Source of the DNA: TWA4 sp034086685
GTDB taxonomy: Bacteria; Bacillota; Clostridia; Lachnospirales; Lachnospiraceae
Direction: 5' to 3'
DNA: 64,000 nt
Assembly: GCA_034086685.1 (NCBI GenBank)
Contig: JAXDZY010000042.1
Coordinates: 36,662-100,661 of the forward strand
The notes beneath the pieces were generated by a model. The model searched no databases. It was not told the DNA's origin and worked only from the letters and a program-made list of their open reading frames with translations. Within the stretch, counting starts at the first letter, position 1. Each line of letters begins with the position of its first letter. Positions 8,220 through 16,990 of this stretch are shown one piece after another. Position numbers and translations under genes: made by a program.

Positions 8220-9083
8220 ATGTATAAGATTACGAAGGTGATTAACAATAATATAGTCTGCTCAGTTGATAACAGGGGACAGGAAATTATTCTGAGAGGA
8301 CTGGGTATCGGATATCAGAAGAAAAAAGGAGATGCAGTACCCGACGATAAGGTGGAAAAGGTCTACACCATGATGGATCCGGGACGTTCCAGCAAGCTGC
8401 AGCAGCTTTTGTCGGAGATACCGCTGGAGTATCTGGAGATTTCCACGGAAATTATTGAATATGCACGCAATACGCTGCAAAAGCGTCTGAGCGAGAATAT
8501 ATATATTACGCTGACTGATCACATCAGCTTTGCCATCAGCAGAAAAAATGAAAACCTGGAATACAGGAATGTGATGCTGCCCGAAATCAGGCGTTTTTAC
8601 TCTCAGGAGTATGACATCGGCAGATATGCCCTGAAACTGATCAGGGAGCGGATTCAGGTGGATCTGTGTGAAGACGAAGCAGGATTTATTGCGCTGCATA
8701 TTGTGAATGCGGAACTGGATACCAATATGTCGGATATGTATCAGATTACCAGTCTGATTCGGGATATTTTTGAGATTGTCCGTATTCACTACGGAAGAGA
8801 GTTCAATTCGGATTCTCTGGATTATGAGCGCTTTGTGACACATCTGAAGTATTTTTCGCAGCGCCTTTTCAGTGATTCGGTTGTCAGGTCTGATGACGGG
8901 ATTCTTCAGGATATGATAAGAAGCCGTTATACGCGGGATTACAACTGTGCACTGAAGATTAAAAGTTTTGTACAGATCAAGTATAAGAAAAAAATTTCCG
9001 AAGAGGAAGTAATTTTTCTTACGATTCATCTGCACAGGCTGTTTCTGGGCGGAGACAGAGATCCTCTGGAAGAGGATGAATAA
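8220..9083 (+). CDS. licT: BglG/LicT/GlcT-type PTS transcription antiterminator
   Basis: A 287-residue RNA-binding antiterminator. Residues 1-55 are the co-antiterminator domain (Y-K-I-T-K-V-I-N-N-N-I-V, G-I-G-Y-Q-K-K-K-G-D). Two PTS regulation domains follow with the conserved histidines (L-T-D-H-I-S-F-A, F-I-A-L-H-I-V-N; then F-V-T-H-L-K-Y-F, L-T-I-H-L-H-R-L). Binding of the RAT element prevents terminator formation; phosphorylation by HPr and the EII opposes or helps this. ATG 8220 follows GTGAGGA; a TTG at 8211 is also in frame. The RATs before this gene and before the PTS gene show both are targets. Whether it is functionally LicT or GlcT depends on the sugar. Confidence 0.9.
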   Translation: MYKITKVINNNIVCSVDNRGQEIILRGLGIGYQKKKGDAVPDDKVEKVYTMMDPGRSSKLQQLLSEIPLEYLEISTEIIEYARNTLQKRLSENIYITLTDHISFAISRKNENLEYRNVMLPEIRRFYSQEYDIGRYALKLIRERIQVDLCEDEAGFIALHIVNAELDTNMSDMYQITSLIRDIFEIVRIHYGREFNSDSLDYERFVTHLKYFSQRLFSDSVVRSDDGILQDMIRSRYTRDYNCALKIKSFVQIKYKKKISEEEVIFLTIHLHRLFLGGDRDPLEEDE

Positions 9084-9115
9084 AATTTTTACAATATAAT
9101 ACACAGTATGTTACG

Positions 9116-9258
9116 GGATCGTGACTGGTAGTGCAGGCGAGACCCGGGATATGGAAAAATCAGGTAAAACCGGCTCCGGAAAAGAATTATTCAGGGGGTG
9201 GTTCTGAATCTGAGGCTTTTTGCCGGTTTTTCCGTATTCCGGTCCCGCCTTTTATTTT
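9116..9258 (+). promoter_or_regulatory. RAT element with long-range terminator before the PTS gene
   Basis: Bases 9116-9144 are a second copy of the RAT consensus (GGATCGTGACTGG, AGTGCAGGCG, AGACC). Its 3' part begins a ~24-bp stem (9135-9159) that pairs, with one mismatch, one bulge and a few G-U pairs, with 9227-9250, followed by TTTATTTT. The loop is ~67 nt and has its own inner hairpins (ATTCAG/CTGAAT; AAAACCGG/CCGGTTTT). It should terminate transcription unless the antiterminator binds. Confidence 0.85.
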
Positions 9259-9457
9259 CTGTTTTGGAAACGGCATGTATTTGTCCGGGAATGAACTTAT
9301 TACAGATAAGTGTCAGTATTTCAGGGCATCCGCTCATATTTTCCGGTTTTCTGAGCAGGATAAGAACATATTTATCAGTCACTGTTCCGTTCATAAATAA
9401 AGTCACATTGTGAACCGAAATTAGCTGCGGGGGTGCAGCTGGAAAAGGAGTAATTTT

Positions 9458-11590
9458 ATGAAAGACAAGATTTTTGGCGTATTACAACGTGTGGGAAGAT
9501 CTTTCATGCTTCCTATTGCAATTCTGCCTGTAGCCGGTCTGTTTCTCGGTATCGGTGGTTCCTTTACAAATACCACCATGCTGGAAGCATATAACCTGAT
9601 GGGGGTTATGGGACCCGGAACAGTCATTTACGCATTTTTAACAGTATTAAGCGATTGCGGTAACATCGTATTTGCAAACCTGCCGATCATATTTGCCATG
9701 GGCTGTGCTATCGGTATGGCAAAGAAGGAAAAAGAAGTTGCTGCTCTTTCTGCAGCAATCGCATTCTTTATCATGCATTCTGCAATCGGTGCCATGATCA
9801 GCATCAACGGCGGTGCCGAAGCCATGCTGAGTGGTTCCACCACAAGCGTCTGCGGTATTACTTCTCTGCAGATGGGTGTATTCGGTGGTATTCTGGTAGG
9901 TCTGGGTGTTGCTGCCCTGCACAACAGATTTTATAAAATTCAGCTGCCTCAGGTACTGTCCTTCTTCGGAGGCACACGTTTTGTACCGATTGTCAGCTCT
10001 GTTGTATATCTGTTTGTCGGTATTCTGATGTTTTTTGTATGGCCTCATATCCAGTCCGGCATCTACGCAGTTGGCGCTCTGGTTCGCAGTTCCGGTTATG
10101 CGGGAACATGGTTATACGGTTTCATGGAACGTCTTCTGATTCCTTTTGGTCTGCATCACGTATTCTATCTGCCTTTCTGGCAGACTGGTGTGGGCGGTTC
10201 CATGGAAGTTGCCGGTCAGATGATCGAAGGTGCTCAGAATATTTTCTTTGCTCAGCTGGCTGATCCTTCCACTACTCAGTTCAGTGTGGAAGCAACCCGT
10301 TTCATGGCAGGTAAATTCCCGTTAATGATCTTTGGTCTGCCGGGTGCTGCTCTGGCCATGTACAAATGTGCAAAACCGGAAAAGAGAGAGGTTGTAGGCG
10401 GTCTGCTGATTTCCGCAGCTCTGACTTCCATGCTGACCGGTATCACAGAGCCCATTGAATTTACATTCCTGTTTGTTGCTCCCATGTTATACGGTATTCA
10501 CTGTGTATTTGCAGGTGCTGCTTACATGCTCATGCATATTTTTAAAGTAGCAGTAGGTATGACATTCTCAGGCGGTATCATTGACTTCTTCCTGTTTGGT
10601 ATTCTGCAGGGTAATGCAAAGACAAACTGGATTATGATGATTCCCGTTGGTATTGTTTATTTCATCGTATACTACTTCCTGTTCAGCTTCCTGATCACAA
10701 AACTGGATCTGAAGACACCCGGCCGTGACGATGAAGATGAAGTAAAACTGTACACAAGAGCCGATGTAAATGCGAAAAAAGCAGGTGAAGCAGGCGGCGC
10801 AGCTGCAGGCGGTGAGGATCCTGTTTCTGCTATGATCGAAGTTGGTCTGGGCGGACGTAATAATATTACCGATATTGACTGCTGTGCAACAAGACTTCGT
10901 GTGACTGTAGTTGATGGAGACAAGGTAAACGAAGGTCTCTTAAAGAGCAGCGGTGCAGCCGGTGTTGTTAAGAAAGGTAACGGTATTCAGGTTATCTACG
11001 GACCCAGTGTTAATATCGTAAAAGCCAATCTGGAAGACTTCATTGCAAAACATCCCCCTGTAACAATGGATGATCTGAACGGAGGCTCCGGTGCAAAGAA
11101 GGAAGAAACTCCTGCAGCAAAGAAGGAAGCCGGTGCTGAAAAGACAATCATGGCTCCTCTGACAGGTAAAGCAGTTCCGTTAAGCGCAGTAGAAGACGGT
11201 GTGTTCTCAGAGGGCATGCTGGGTGAAGGTGCTGCCATCGAACCCACTTCAGGAGAGGTAAAAGCTCCCTGCAACGGCGAAATCAGCATGGTATTTGATA
11301 CAAAGCATGCAATCGGTCTGGTAACAGAAGATGGCGTTGAACTGCTGATTCATGTAGGTATTGATACTGTTCAGCTGAACGGTAAATGCTTCGATGTAAA
11401 GGTTAAAGCCGGTGATAAGGTTAAGACCGGTGATCTGCTTTCCGTAGTAGATCTGGAAGGAATCAAGGCTGCCGGATATCGTACAGTTACTCCTGTTATC
11501 GTATCCAACACCGAAGATTACGCAGAAGTTAAGATGACAGCTGCAGAAGGCAGTATTAAAGCCGGAGCAGAACTGCTGAAAATCAAATAA
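9458..11590 (+). CDS. PTS glucose/N-acetylglucosamine-family EIICBA permease
   Basis: A 710-residue three-domain sugar permease of the phosphotransferase system. EIIC spans residues ~1-415 (G-R-S-F-M-L-P-I-A-I-L-P-V-A-G; G-I-T-E-P-I-E-F). EIIB has its phosphocysteine at Cys476 (D-C-C-A-T-R-L-R). EIIA occupies ~565-710 with active His632 (H-V-G-I-D-T-V). It imports and phosphorylates a hexose, most likely glucose, with N-acetylglucosamine or a glucoside as alternatives. The AAAAGGAG ribosome-binding site and the upstream RAT fix the start and mark it as the main target of the antiterminator. It is well preserved. Confidence 0.92.
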   Translation: MKDKIFGVLQRVGRSFMLPIAILPVAGLFLGIGGSFTNTTMLEAYNLMGVMGPGTVIYAFLTVLSDCGNIVFANLPIIFAMGCAIGMAKKEKEVAALSAAIAFFIMHSAIGAMISINGGAEAMLSGSTTSVCGITSLQMGVFGGILVGLGVAALHNRFYKIQLPQVLSFFGGTRFVPIVSSVVYLFVGILMFFVWPHIQSGIYAVGALVRSSGYAGTWLYGFMERLLIPFGLHHVFYLPFWQTGVGGSMEVAGQMIEGAQNIFFAQLADPSTTQFSVEATRFMAGKFPLMIFGLPGAALAMYKCAKPEKREVVGGLLISAALTSMLTGITEPIEFTFLFVAPMLYGIHCVFAGAAYMLMHIFKVAVGMTFSGGIIDFFLFGILQGNAKTNWIMMIPVGIVYFIVYYFLFSFLITKLDLKTPGRDDEDEVKLYTRADVNAKKAGEAGGAAAGGEDPVSAMIEVGLGGRNNITDIDCCATRLRVTVVDGDKVNEGLLKSSGAAGVVKKGNGIQVIYGPSVNIVKANLEDFIAKHPPVTMDDLNGGSGAKKEETPAAKKEAGAEKTIMAPLTGKAVPLSAVEDGVFSEGMLGEGAAIEPTSGEVKAPCNGEISMVFDTKHAIGLVTEDGVELLIHVGIDTVQLNGKCFDVKVKAGDKVKTGDLLSVVDLEGIKAAGYRTVTPVIVSNTEDYAEVKMTAAEGSIKAGAELLKIK

Positions 11591-11615
11591 GGTTTTTAGG
11601 TCATTCTGGTCTGCT

Positions 11616-11749
11616 CAGGGGTAGATTCAGGTGTCCGGTTAACGCAGGGCGAGCATGAGACGAAGTCCTTCTGCGGCTGAAAATGCCGTTTACAGGACCT
11701 GCCTCATGCCCGCCCTGCTGTTTTATGTCCTGAATCTGCCATGAGTCAG
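11616..11749. repeat. Large nested palindromic element, copy 1
   Basis: An inverted repeat of about 130 bp lies after the PTS gene. Outer arms are TAGATTCAGG / CCTGAATCT, middle arms GCAGGGCG-AGCATGAG / CTCATGC-CCGCCCTGC, and the inner arms AGTCCT / AGGAC surround GCGGCTGAAAATGCCG. TGTTTTAT follows the middle stem, so it may act as a terminator. The core (ACGAAGTCCTT, then CGGCTGAAAATGCCG) resembles the core of the element at 36249-36424, so the two form a family. The rest of the 11591-11979 gap has no gene. Confidence 0.7.
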
Positions 11750-11979
11750 GGCGAATGATGTGGGGGATGGGTGGGAAGTACTGAACAGGAAGTGTGTCTG
11801 GTGTTTTGTGATATTTTAGGCAATTTGCATAAAGGGTTGCGGTTGGGGGAGTATTTTGGTAAAATAATATTGTGTTTTTAAAACTTTTTTGTGGCAGGCC
11901 GGTGGTCGGGGTGGTTAATTTGACAGGGGTTGTTCCGGATGCTGAATAAAAAATAAAAGGAAAGGGTCAGGTATTTATT

Positions 11980-12999
11980 ATGGAGCAGGTTAGAGTGCAG
12001 GATGCTGTGGGGATGGTTCTGTGTCACGATATTACGGAGATTGTTCCCGGGGTGGTTAAGGATGCTGCTTTCAGAAAAGGGCATATTATTCGGGAGGAAG
12101 ATATTGAAAAACTTCTGAATCTGGGAAAAGCCCATATTTTTGTTTATAATCTGGAAGAAGGGTATGTGCATGAGAATGATGCGGCTGCGCGTATGGTGAA
12201 AGCAGCCTGCGGAGCCGGTCTTCGCCAGAGCGAAGTAAAAGAGGGGAAAATCAATTTGTATGCGGCATACAGAGGGGTTCTGAAGATTAATCTTGAGGCG
12301 CTTTATGCGGTCACAGAGAATCCGGAAATCTGTTTTGCCACCATACATGGCAATAAAGTGATTGATGAGGGAACCATGGTTGCCGGTACAAGAGTAATTC
12401 CTCTGGTGGTTAAGGAAGAGGCACTGGAGCAGTTTGAACAGATCTGCCGGGAGATGGGTCCCATCATTCAGGTGCTTCCCATGAAAGCGGCCAGAATCGG
12501 CATGGTAACGACAGGATCCGAGATTCAGAGCGGCCGCATTGAAGACAAGTTCGGGCCTATTCTGGAAAAAAAGGCGAAGGATCTGGGATGTGAAATCGTG
12601 GGACAGGTATTTCCCGGAGATGACAGGGAAGCTATTACAAAAGCAATTCTTGATTATATTGATCAGGGTGTGGATATGGTGGAGGTTACCGGAGGAATGT
12701 CTGTTGATCCGGATGATATGACACCGGCAGCCATCAGAGACTGCGGCGGTGAGATTATTACTTACGGGGCACCTGTTCTGCCCGGAGCCATGTTTATGCT
12801 TTCCTATGTAAAAGGAATTCCGGTGGTGGGGCTGCCGGGCTGTGTCATGTATGCAAAGAGAACAGTGTATGATCTGGTTATTCCCAGAATTCTGACCGGT
12901 GAAAAGCTGACCAGAAGAGATTTTACACATCTGGCACATGGAGGACAGTGTCAGAACTGCAAAGTGTGTGTATATCCCAATTGTGGATTTGGAGAATAA
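11980..12999 (+). CDS. MoeA/MogA-like molybdopterin-binding protein of the SDMH system
   Basis: A 339-residue protein. Residues ~165-320 form a MoCF/MPT-binding domain (I-G-M-V-T-T-G-S-E-I, F-P-G-D-D-R-E-A-I, V-E-V-T-G-G-M-S-V-D-P-D-D-M-T, G-L-P-G-C-V-M-Y). The N-terminal part is shorter than and different from full MoeA. The last 15 residues carry a cysteine cluster (Q-C-Q-N-C-K-V-C-V-Y-P-N-C-G) not found in ordinary MoeA, which could bind a metal or take part in sulfur/selenium transfer. It leads the selenium-dependent hydroxylase maturation block and probably handles molybdenum cofactor for it. An AAAGG lies upstream of the ATG. Confidence 0.85.
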   Translation: MEQVRVQDAVGMVLCHDITEIVPGVVKDAAFRKGHIIREEDIEKLLNLGKAHIFVYNLEEGYVHENDAAARMVKAACGAGLRQSEVKEGKINLYAAYRGVLKINLEALYAVTENPEICFATIHGNKVIDEGTMVAGTRVIPLVVKEEALEQFEQICREMGPIIQVLPMKAARIGMVTTGSEIQSGRIEDKFGPILEKKAKDLGCEIVGQVFPGDDREAITKAILDYIDQGVDMVEVTGGMSVDPDDMTPAAIRDCGGEIITYGAPVLPGAMFMLSYVKGIPVVGLPGCVMYAKRTVYDLVIPRILTGEKLTRRDFTHLAHGGQCQNCKVCVYPNCGFGE

Positions 13000-13075
13000 A
13001 CAGGCATTTGCGGAAAAAAACATAAAACTGTCACAGATTTTTAACTTTGTTTAGACTTAATTTATAGCTGACCTC

Positions 13076-13104
13076 TTGTGTTTAACGCTGTATCTTGATA
13101 AAAT
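13076..13104 (+). promoter_or_regulatory. Candidate promoter for DUF3343-LCP-yedF-yqeBC-xdhC block
   Basis: TTGTGT (13076-13081) and TAAAAT (13099-13104) are 17 bp apart and lie 35 bp before the DUF3343 start. The match is moderate. It would let the maturation block be transcribed separately from the MoeA-like gene. Confidence 0.45.
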
Positions 13105-13138
13105 TAATCCTGTAAAAGTTTTGGGAGGAAAGAGCGTT

Positions 13139-13375
13139 ATGCGTAAAAAAGTACCTACTCTGGTGATTACATTTGATACGACCACCAGAGCCATGAAGAT
13201 GGAAGCCTGCTGTAAGAGTGCAGGTGCCCCGGGGCGGATCATACCGGTTCCCGGAGAGATTACTGCCGGCTGCGGGCTGGCCTGGAGTGCGAAGCCGGAG
13301 AACCGGACTGTTCTGGAGCAGATTATGACTGAGAATGAACTGGAAGCAGAAGGGTTCTTTGAGATTATGTTTTAA
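13139..13375 (+). CDS. DUF3343 protein, putative Se/S carrier
   Basis: A 78-residue protein following GGGAGGA. T-T-T-R-A-M-K-M-E-A-C-C, the R-I-I-P-V-P turn and I-T-A-G-C-G-L-A-W fit DUF3343 (PF11823), described as a putative Se/S carrier-like family. The paired cysteines and the third cysteine could hold persulfide or perselenide. It lies 13 bp before the LCP gene and near yedF, yqeB and yqeC, which fits a role in passing selenium to the molybdenum hydroxylases. The function is by association. Confidence 0.8.
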   Translation: MRKKVPTLVITFDTTTRAMKMEACCKSAGAPGRIIPVPGEITAGCGLAWSAKPENRTVLEQIMTENELEAEGFFEIMF

Positions 13376-13388
13376 ATAAGGGGATACA

Positions 13389-14636
13389 ATGGATAAAAAA
13401 GTAAGTAAAGTAAGAATTGTGCTGATTGCTGTTCTGGTTATTCTGGCCGGAAGCTGGATGTTTTTCAGATTTGCAGATCCTGTATATAAGAATGCGGTTA
13501 TAAAGGAAGTGTCAACCTGGCCTGTTGTCAGAAAGATTATTGCCATGACTGTACAGGATGATTACGAAAAGAGCATCATGGATGACAAGTTTGATGAGAA
13601 TAATGTAAGTGTTGATGAACATGTGGCCAAAAAACTCACAGGATATACCAATATCGCGTTGTTTGGCCTTGATTCCAGAGATTCTCAGATGGATATAGGA
13701 ACGCACAGCGACTCTATTATGGTGGTGAGCATTAATAATGATACCAATGCGGTCAGAATTGCGTCTGTTTACCGTGATACCATGCTGAAGGTGACAGATC
13801 AGGAAGGCAACGTATCCTATACAAAGGCCAATCAGGGATTTTTCAGAGGCGGCGCTGAAGGTGCCGTGTCCATGCTCAATACCAATCTGGATCTTAATAT
13901 CACGGATTATGCGATCATTAACTTTTCCGGTCTGACAGAGATTATTGACAGTCTGGGCGGTCTGGATATAGAGATCACAAAAGAAGAACAGAAGTATATT
14001 AATTTTTATCTGATTGAAACCAGGAAGATTACCGGTATGAAATGCGAAGATGTGACCGGGTACGGTAAAGTTCATCTGAACGGACTGCAGGCGACTTCGT
14101 ACTGCCGTATCCGTTATACAGCATTTTATGATGAAGAGGGCAATAAATACAGCGATGATCTGGGAAGAACAGCCAGACAGCGTTTTATCATCTCCAAAAT
14201 AGTTGAGAAGATAAAAAAAGCCGGTGTATCGGAGACGCTTTCACTTGCCCGGGATATCATGAATAAAAATGCTGAAGGAGAGCATCCTTTTATTAAATGC
14301 AGCCTTGGTTATGAGGAGATCATGGATCTGATCCCGGTGCTGATCGATTATAAAATTGAGGATGCCACAGGATTTCCTTTTACACTGGATACACCCACCA
14401 TACATGGTGCAAGTATGGTAGTTGCTCAGGGACTCTCCTATAATGTTCAGCAGCTTCACAGATTCCTGTTTGACGAAGAAGATTACGAAGTGTCGTATCA
14501 GGTACAGGAGATCAGTGACTATATCGCAGATTATACCGGAATCGGCGAAGTCAGACTGCCCGAGGAGGAGCCGACGGAAGAATCGACCGTGGAAAGCTCT
14601 TCTGAGATGGACTCGGCTGAACAGGATTCCGACTGA
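13389..14636 (+). CDS. LytR-CpsA-Psr (LCP) family cell-wall glycopolymer transferase
   Basis: A 415-residue protein with one N-terminal membrane helix (~9-26) and an extracellular LCP domain (I-A-L-F-G-L-D-S-R, H-S-D-S-I-M-V-V-S-I-N, R-I-A-S-V-Y-R-D-T, D-Y-A-I-I-N-F-S-G-L, D-D-L-G-R-T-A-R-Q-R) with the conserved Arg and Asp residues. A glutamate/serine-rich tail ends it. The family attaches teichoic acids or other glycopolymers to peptidoglycan. It sits inside the selenium-hydroxylase maturation block, 12 bp after DUF3343 and 30 bp before yedF, with no evident biochemical link; it may be a passenger in the operon. Confidence 0.9.
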   Translation: MDKKVSKVRIVLIAVLVILAGSWMFFRFADPVYKNAVIKEVSTWPVVRKIIAMTVQDDYEKSIMDDKFDENNVSVDEHVAKKLTGYTNIALFGLDSRDSQMDIGTHSDSIMVVSINNDTNAVRIASVYRDTMLKVTDQEGNVSYTKANQGFFRGGAEGAVSMLNTNLDLNITDYAIINFSGLTEIIDSLGGLDIEITKEEQKYINFYLIETRKITGMKCEDVTGYGKVHLNGLQATSYCRIRYTAFYDEEGNKYSDDLGRTARQRFIISKIVEKIKKAGVSETLSLARDIMNKNAEGEHPFIKCSLGYEEIMDLIPVLIDYKIEDATGFPFTLDTPTIHGASMVVAQGLSYNVQQLHRFLFDEEDYEVSYQVQEISDYIADYTGIGEVRLPEEEPTEESTVESSSEMDSAEQDSD

Positions 14637-14666
14637 GTAATAAAACCAGGAAAGGTGGTATATACA

Positions 14667-15299
14667 ATGGAAAAAACAGTCAATGCTCTGGGACTTGCAT
14701 GTCCTCTGCCGGTGGTGGAGACAAAGAAAGCACTGGAAGCCATGAAAGAGGCTGGTACCATAACGGTGCTGGTTGACAATGAGATCGCTGTGCAGAATGT
14801 ATCACGTTTTGCCGGTTCCAGACAGCTGGCGGCAAAATCGGAAAAAACCGGCGATAAGGAGTTTCGTATTGTTATTGAGGTCCCTGAAGATAAAACGGGT
14901 GCCGGCGGTGCAGAGGTTCCTGCGGATGAAGCAGAGCCTGCCTGCATTATGGATGGCAGAAGAAAGGGCCTGGTGATTGCAATCGGAAGCAACCAGATGG
15001 GTAATGGCGCAGAGAAACTGGGTAAATCCCTGCTGAAAGCCTTTATTTTTGCTCTGACGAAACAGGATTATCTGCCGGAAACCATGCTCTTTTTCAATTC
15101 CGGCGCATATCTGACCTGTGAAGACAGCGATTCTCTGCAGGATATCAGGGAACTGGAGGCACAGGGTGTGGAAGTACTTACATGCGGTACCTGTCTTGAT
15201 TTCTATGAGTTAAAAGAGAAGCTGGCAGTGGGCAGTGTGACCAACATGTATGTGATTGTTGAGAAGATGGAAAAGGCTTCTCTGGTGATCAAACCCTGA
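14667..15299 (+). CDS. yedF: Selenium metabolism protein YedF (TusA-DsrE type)
   Basis: A 210-residue fusion. Residues ~1-70 are TusA-like with the active cysteine in G-L-A-C-P-L-P-V-V-E-T-K-K. Residues ~100-210 are DsrE-like (G-L-V-I-A-I-G-S-N, L-F-F-N-S-G-A, V-E-V-L-T-C-G-T-C-L-D-F-Y). This architecture defines the sulfurtransferase-like selenium protein YedF, known to co-occur with selenium-dependent molybdenum hydroxylases. It probably receives or passes activated selenium. ATG 14667 follows AGGAAAGGTGG; its stop overlaps the start of yqeB (ATGA), showing tight co-transcription. Confidence 0.93.
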   Translation: MEKTVNALGLACPLPVVETKKALEAMKEAGTITVLVDNEIAVQNVSRFAGSRQLAAKSEKTGDKEFRIVIEVPEDKTGAGGAEVPADEAEPACIMDGRRKGLVIAIGSNQMGNGAEKLGKSLLKAFIFALTKQDYLPETMLFFNSGAYLTCEDSDSLQDIRELEAQGVEVLTCGTCLDFYELKEKLAVGSVTNMYVIVEKMEKASLVIKP

Positions 15300-16204
15300 T
15301 GAAAGAGTTTTTAAAAGACAGACTGGTTATTGTGCGCGGTGGCGGTGATCTGGCCACCGGCACCATATACAGGCTTCATCGGTGTGGTTTTCCTGTGGTG
15401 GTACTGGAAAGCCGCAGGCCGTCTGCAATCCGCAGATACGTGGCATTTTCCGAGGCTGTATATGAGGGAAGCATGACCATTGAAGGGATTACCTGCCGTT
15501 ATGCGGGAGATATTACAGATTTCGACTGTGAAACCGGCTGCAAAGACAGTCCGGCTTCGGAGCAGAGGTCTGATGTGCAGGCGGCAGAGAGAAAAATCAG
15601 GGAGATTCAGAAAGAGGGCGGGATCCCTCTCTTTACCGATCCGGAAGGAAAGCTGATCTCCAGGTTGAAGCCATGGGCAGTGGTGGATGCCATTATTGCC
15701 AAGAAAAATCTGGGAACGACCATGGATATGGCACCGGTTACGGTGGCTTTGGGACCCGGTTTTACGGCAGGTAAAGATGTCAGGATTGTGGTGGAAACCA
15801 AACGGGGGCATAATCTCGGACGACTGATTTATGAAGGGCAGGCTGCTCCTAACAGTGGAATTCCGGGGATTATCGGAGGCTATGGAAAAGAGCGCGTTAA
15901 TCACGCAGAAGCCGACGGAACTGTTTTTGGAGTTCGCCGGATCAGCGATCTGGTGGAAGCAGGAGAGACCATTGCAATTATCAAAACCATCGATGACTGT
16001 AGAAATACAGGGCAGGTGGAAGTAAAAGCCCGGATCAAAGGTGTTCTCCGGGGACTGATCCGAGACGGATATGTGGTAACAAAAGGGTTTAAGATAGCTG
16101 ATGTGGATCCCAGGGAATCTGAGAAGGATAACTGTTTTACAATATCTGATAAAGCCAGATGCATTGCAGGTGGTGTGGCAGAAGCATTGATGAGCGAATT
16201 GTAA
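15299..16204 (+). CDS. yqeB: Selenium-dependent molybdenum cofactor maturation protein YqeB
   Basis: A 301-residue protein starting within the yedF stop (ATGA overlap). The start V-I-V-R-G-G-G-D-L-A-T-G and P-V-V-V-L-E-S are a Rossmann-like fold, followed by A-L-G-P-G-F-T-A-G-K and V-E-T-K-R-G-H-N-L-G-R. These are hallmarks of the EF2563/YqeB family tied to selenium-dependent hydroxylases. It is thought to act in placing or activating the labile selenium ligand; the chemistry is not known in detail. Confidence 0.93.
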   Translation: MKEFLKDRLVIVRGGGDLATGTIYRLHRCGFPVVVLESRRPSAIRRYVAFSEAVYEGSMTIEGITCRYAGDITDFDCETGCKDSPASEQRSDVQAAERKIREIQKEGGIPLFTDPEGKLISRLKPWAVVDAIIAKKNLGTTMDMAPVTVALGPGFTAGKDVRIVVETKRGHNLGRLIYEGQAAPNSGIPGIIGGYGKERVNHAEADGTVFGVRRISDLVEAGETIAIIKTIDDCRNTGQVEVKARIKGVLRGLIRDGYVVTKGFKIADVDPRESEKDNCFTISDKARCIAGGVAEALMSEL

Positions 16205-16243
16205 AAACGGATGATTGCAGCTGACAGTGATGAAGAACAGTAA

Positions 16244-16990
16244 GTGATTGAGAGTATGTGCAGAGTAATTGCATATGTGGGTGCGGGAGGAAAGACATCT
16301 TCCATACTGGAAGAAGCGGAAAAACTGCATCGTATGGGAAAACGGGTTGTGGTGACAACCACAACACATATGAAACAACCGGAGAAATGTCCGGAAGGAA
16401 CCGATCGATTAACGGAATGCGTGGAAGAGGCCGAGGAGCTGCTTAAGGCCGGTGAAGTGGTATGGTATGGTCACCGGATGGAAAAAGGCAAATTCAGCGG
16501 ACCTGTTCCCGAAGAGTGGGTAAAAGTTTGTAATCTGGCGGATGTGGTGCTGACAGAGGCAGACGGTTCCAAAAGACTTCCGGTGAAGGTTCCGGCTTCT
16601 CATGAGCCGGTGATTCCGGAAAATACAGATAAGATTATCATTGTAATGGGACTTGGCGGTCTGGGCAGGTGTGTTAAAGTGGTATGCCACAGGCTTTCGC
16701 TGGTTCTGGAATTATTGAATAAAGTTGAAAATGATGTTCTGACAGAAGAGGACTATGCAACTCTTCTGCTGGAAGGGTATATAGAACCACTGCATCGGAA
16801 ATTTCCTGCCTGTGAGATGGAAATTTATCTGAATCAGGTGGAAACTCCGACGCTTTTGGAAGCGGCAGAGCGAATCGGGAGAATGATCTGCCGGCGGGCA
16901 GACTTTGTTTCGGTTCAATATGTAAATTACTCCCGGGCGCTTTGCCGCACAGGAGGAATTGAGAATTATGTATCAGATTATAGCCAATGA
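16244..16990 (+). CDS. yqeC: Selenium-dependent hydroxylase accessory protein YqeC
   Basis: A 248-residue P-loop protein: V-G-A-G-G-K-T-S is the nucleotide-binding loop at the very N-terminus, followed by V-V-T-T-T-T-H, V-L-T-E-A-D-G-S-K and P-V-I-P, matching the YqeC family linked to selenium-dependent molybdenum hydroxylases. The start is uncertain: GTG at 16244 and ATG at 16256 both suit, and neither has a strong ribosome-binding site. It overlaps the following xdhC by 23 bp. Likely an NTP-using maturation factor. Confidence 0.9.
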   Translation: MIESMCRVIAYVGAGGKTSSILEEAEKLHRMGKRVVVTTTTHMKQPEKCPEGTDRLTECVEEAEELLKAGEVVWYGHRMEKGKFSGPVPEEWVKVCNLADVVLTEADGSKRLPVKVPASHEPVIPENTDKIIIVMGLGGLGRCVKVVCHRLSLVLELLNKVENDVLTEEDYATLLLEGYIEPLHRKFPACEMEIYLNQVETPTLLEAAERIGRMICRRADFVSVQYVNYSRALCRTGGIENYVSDYSQ

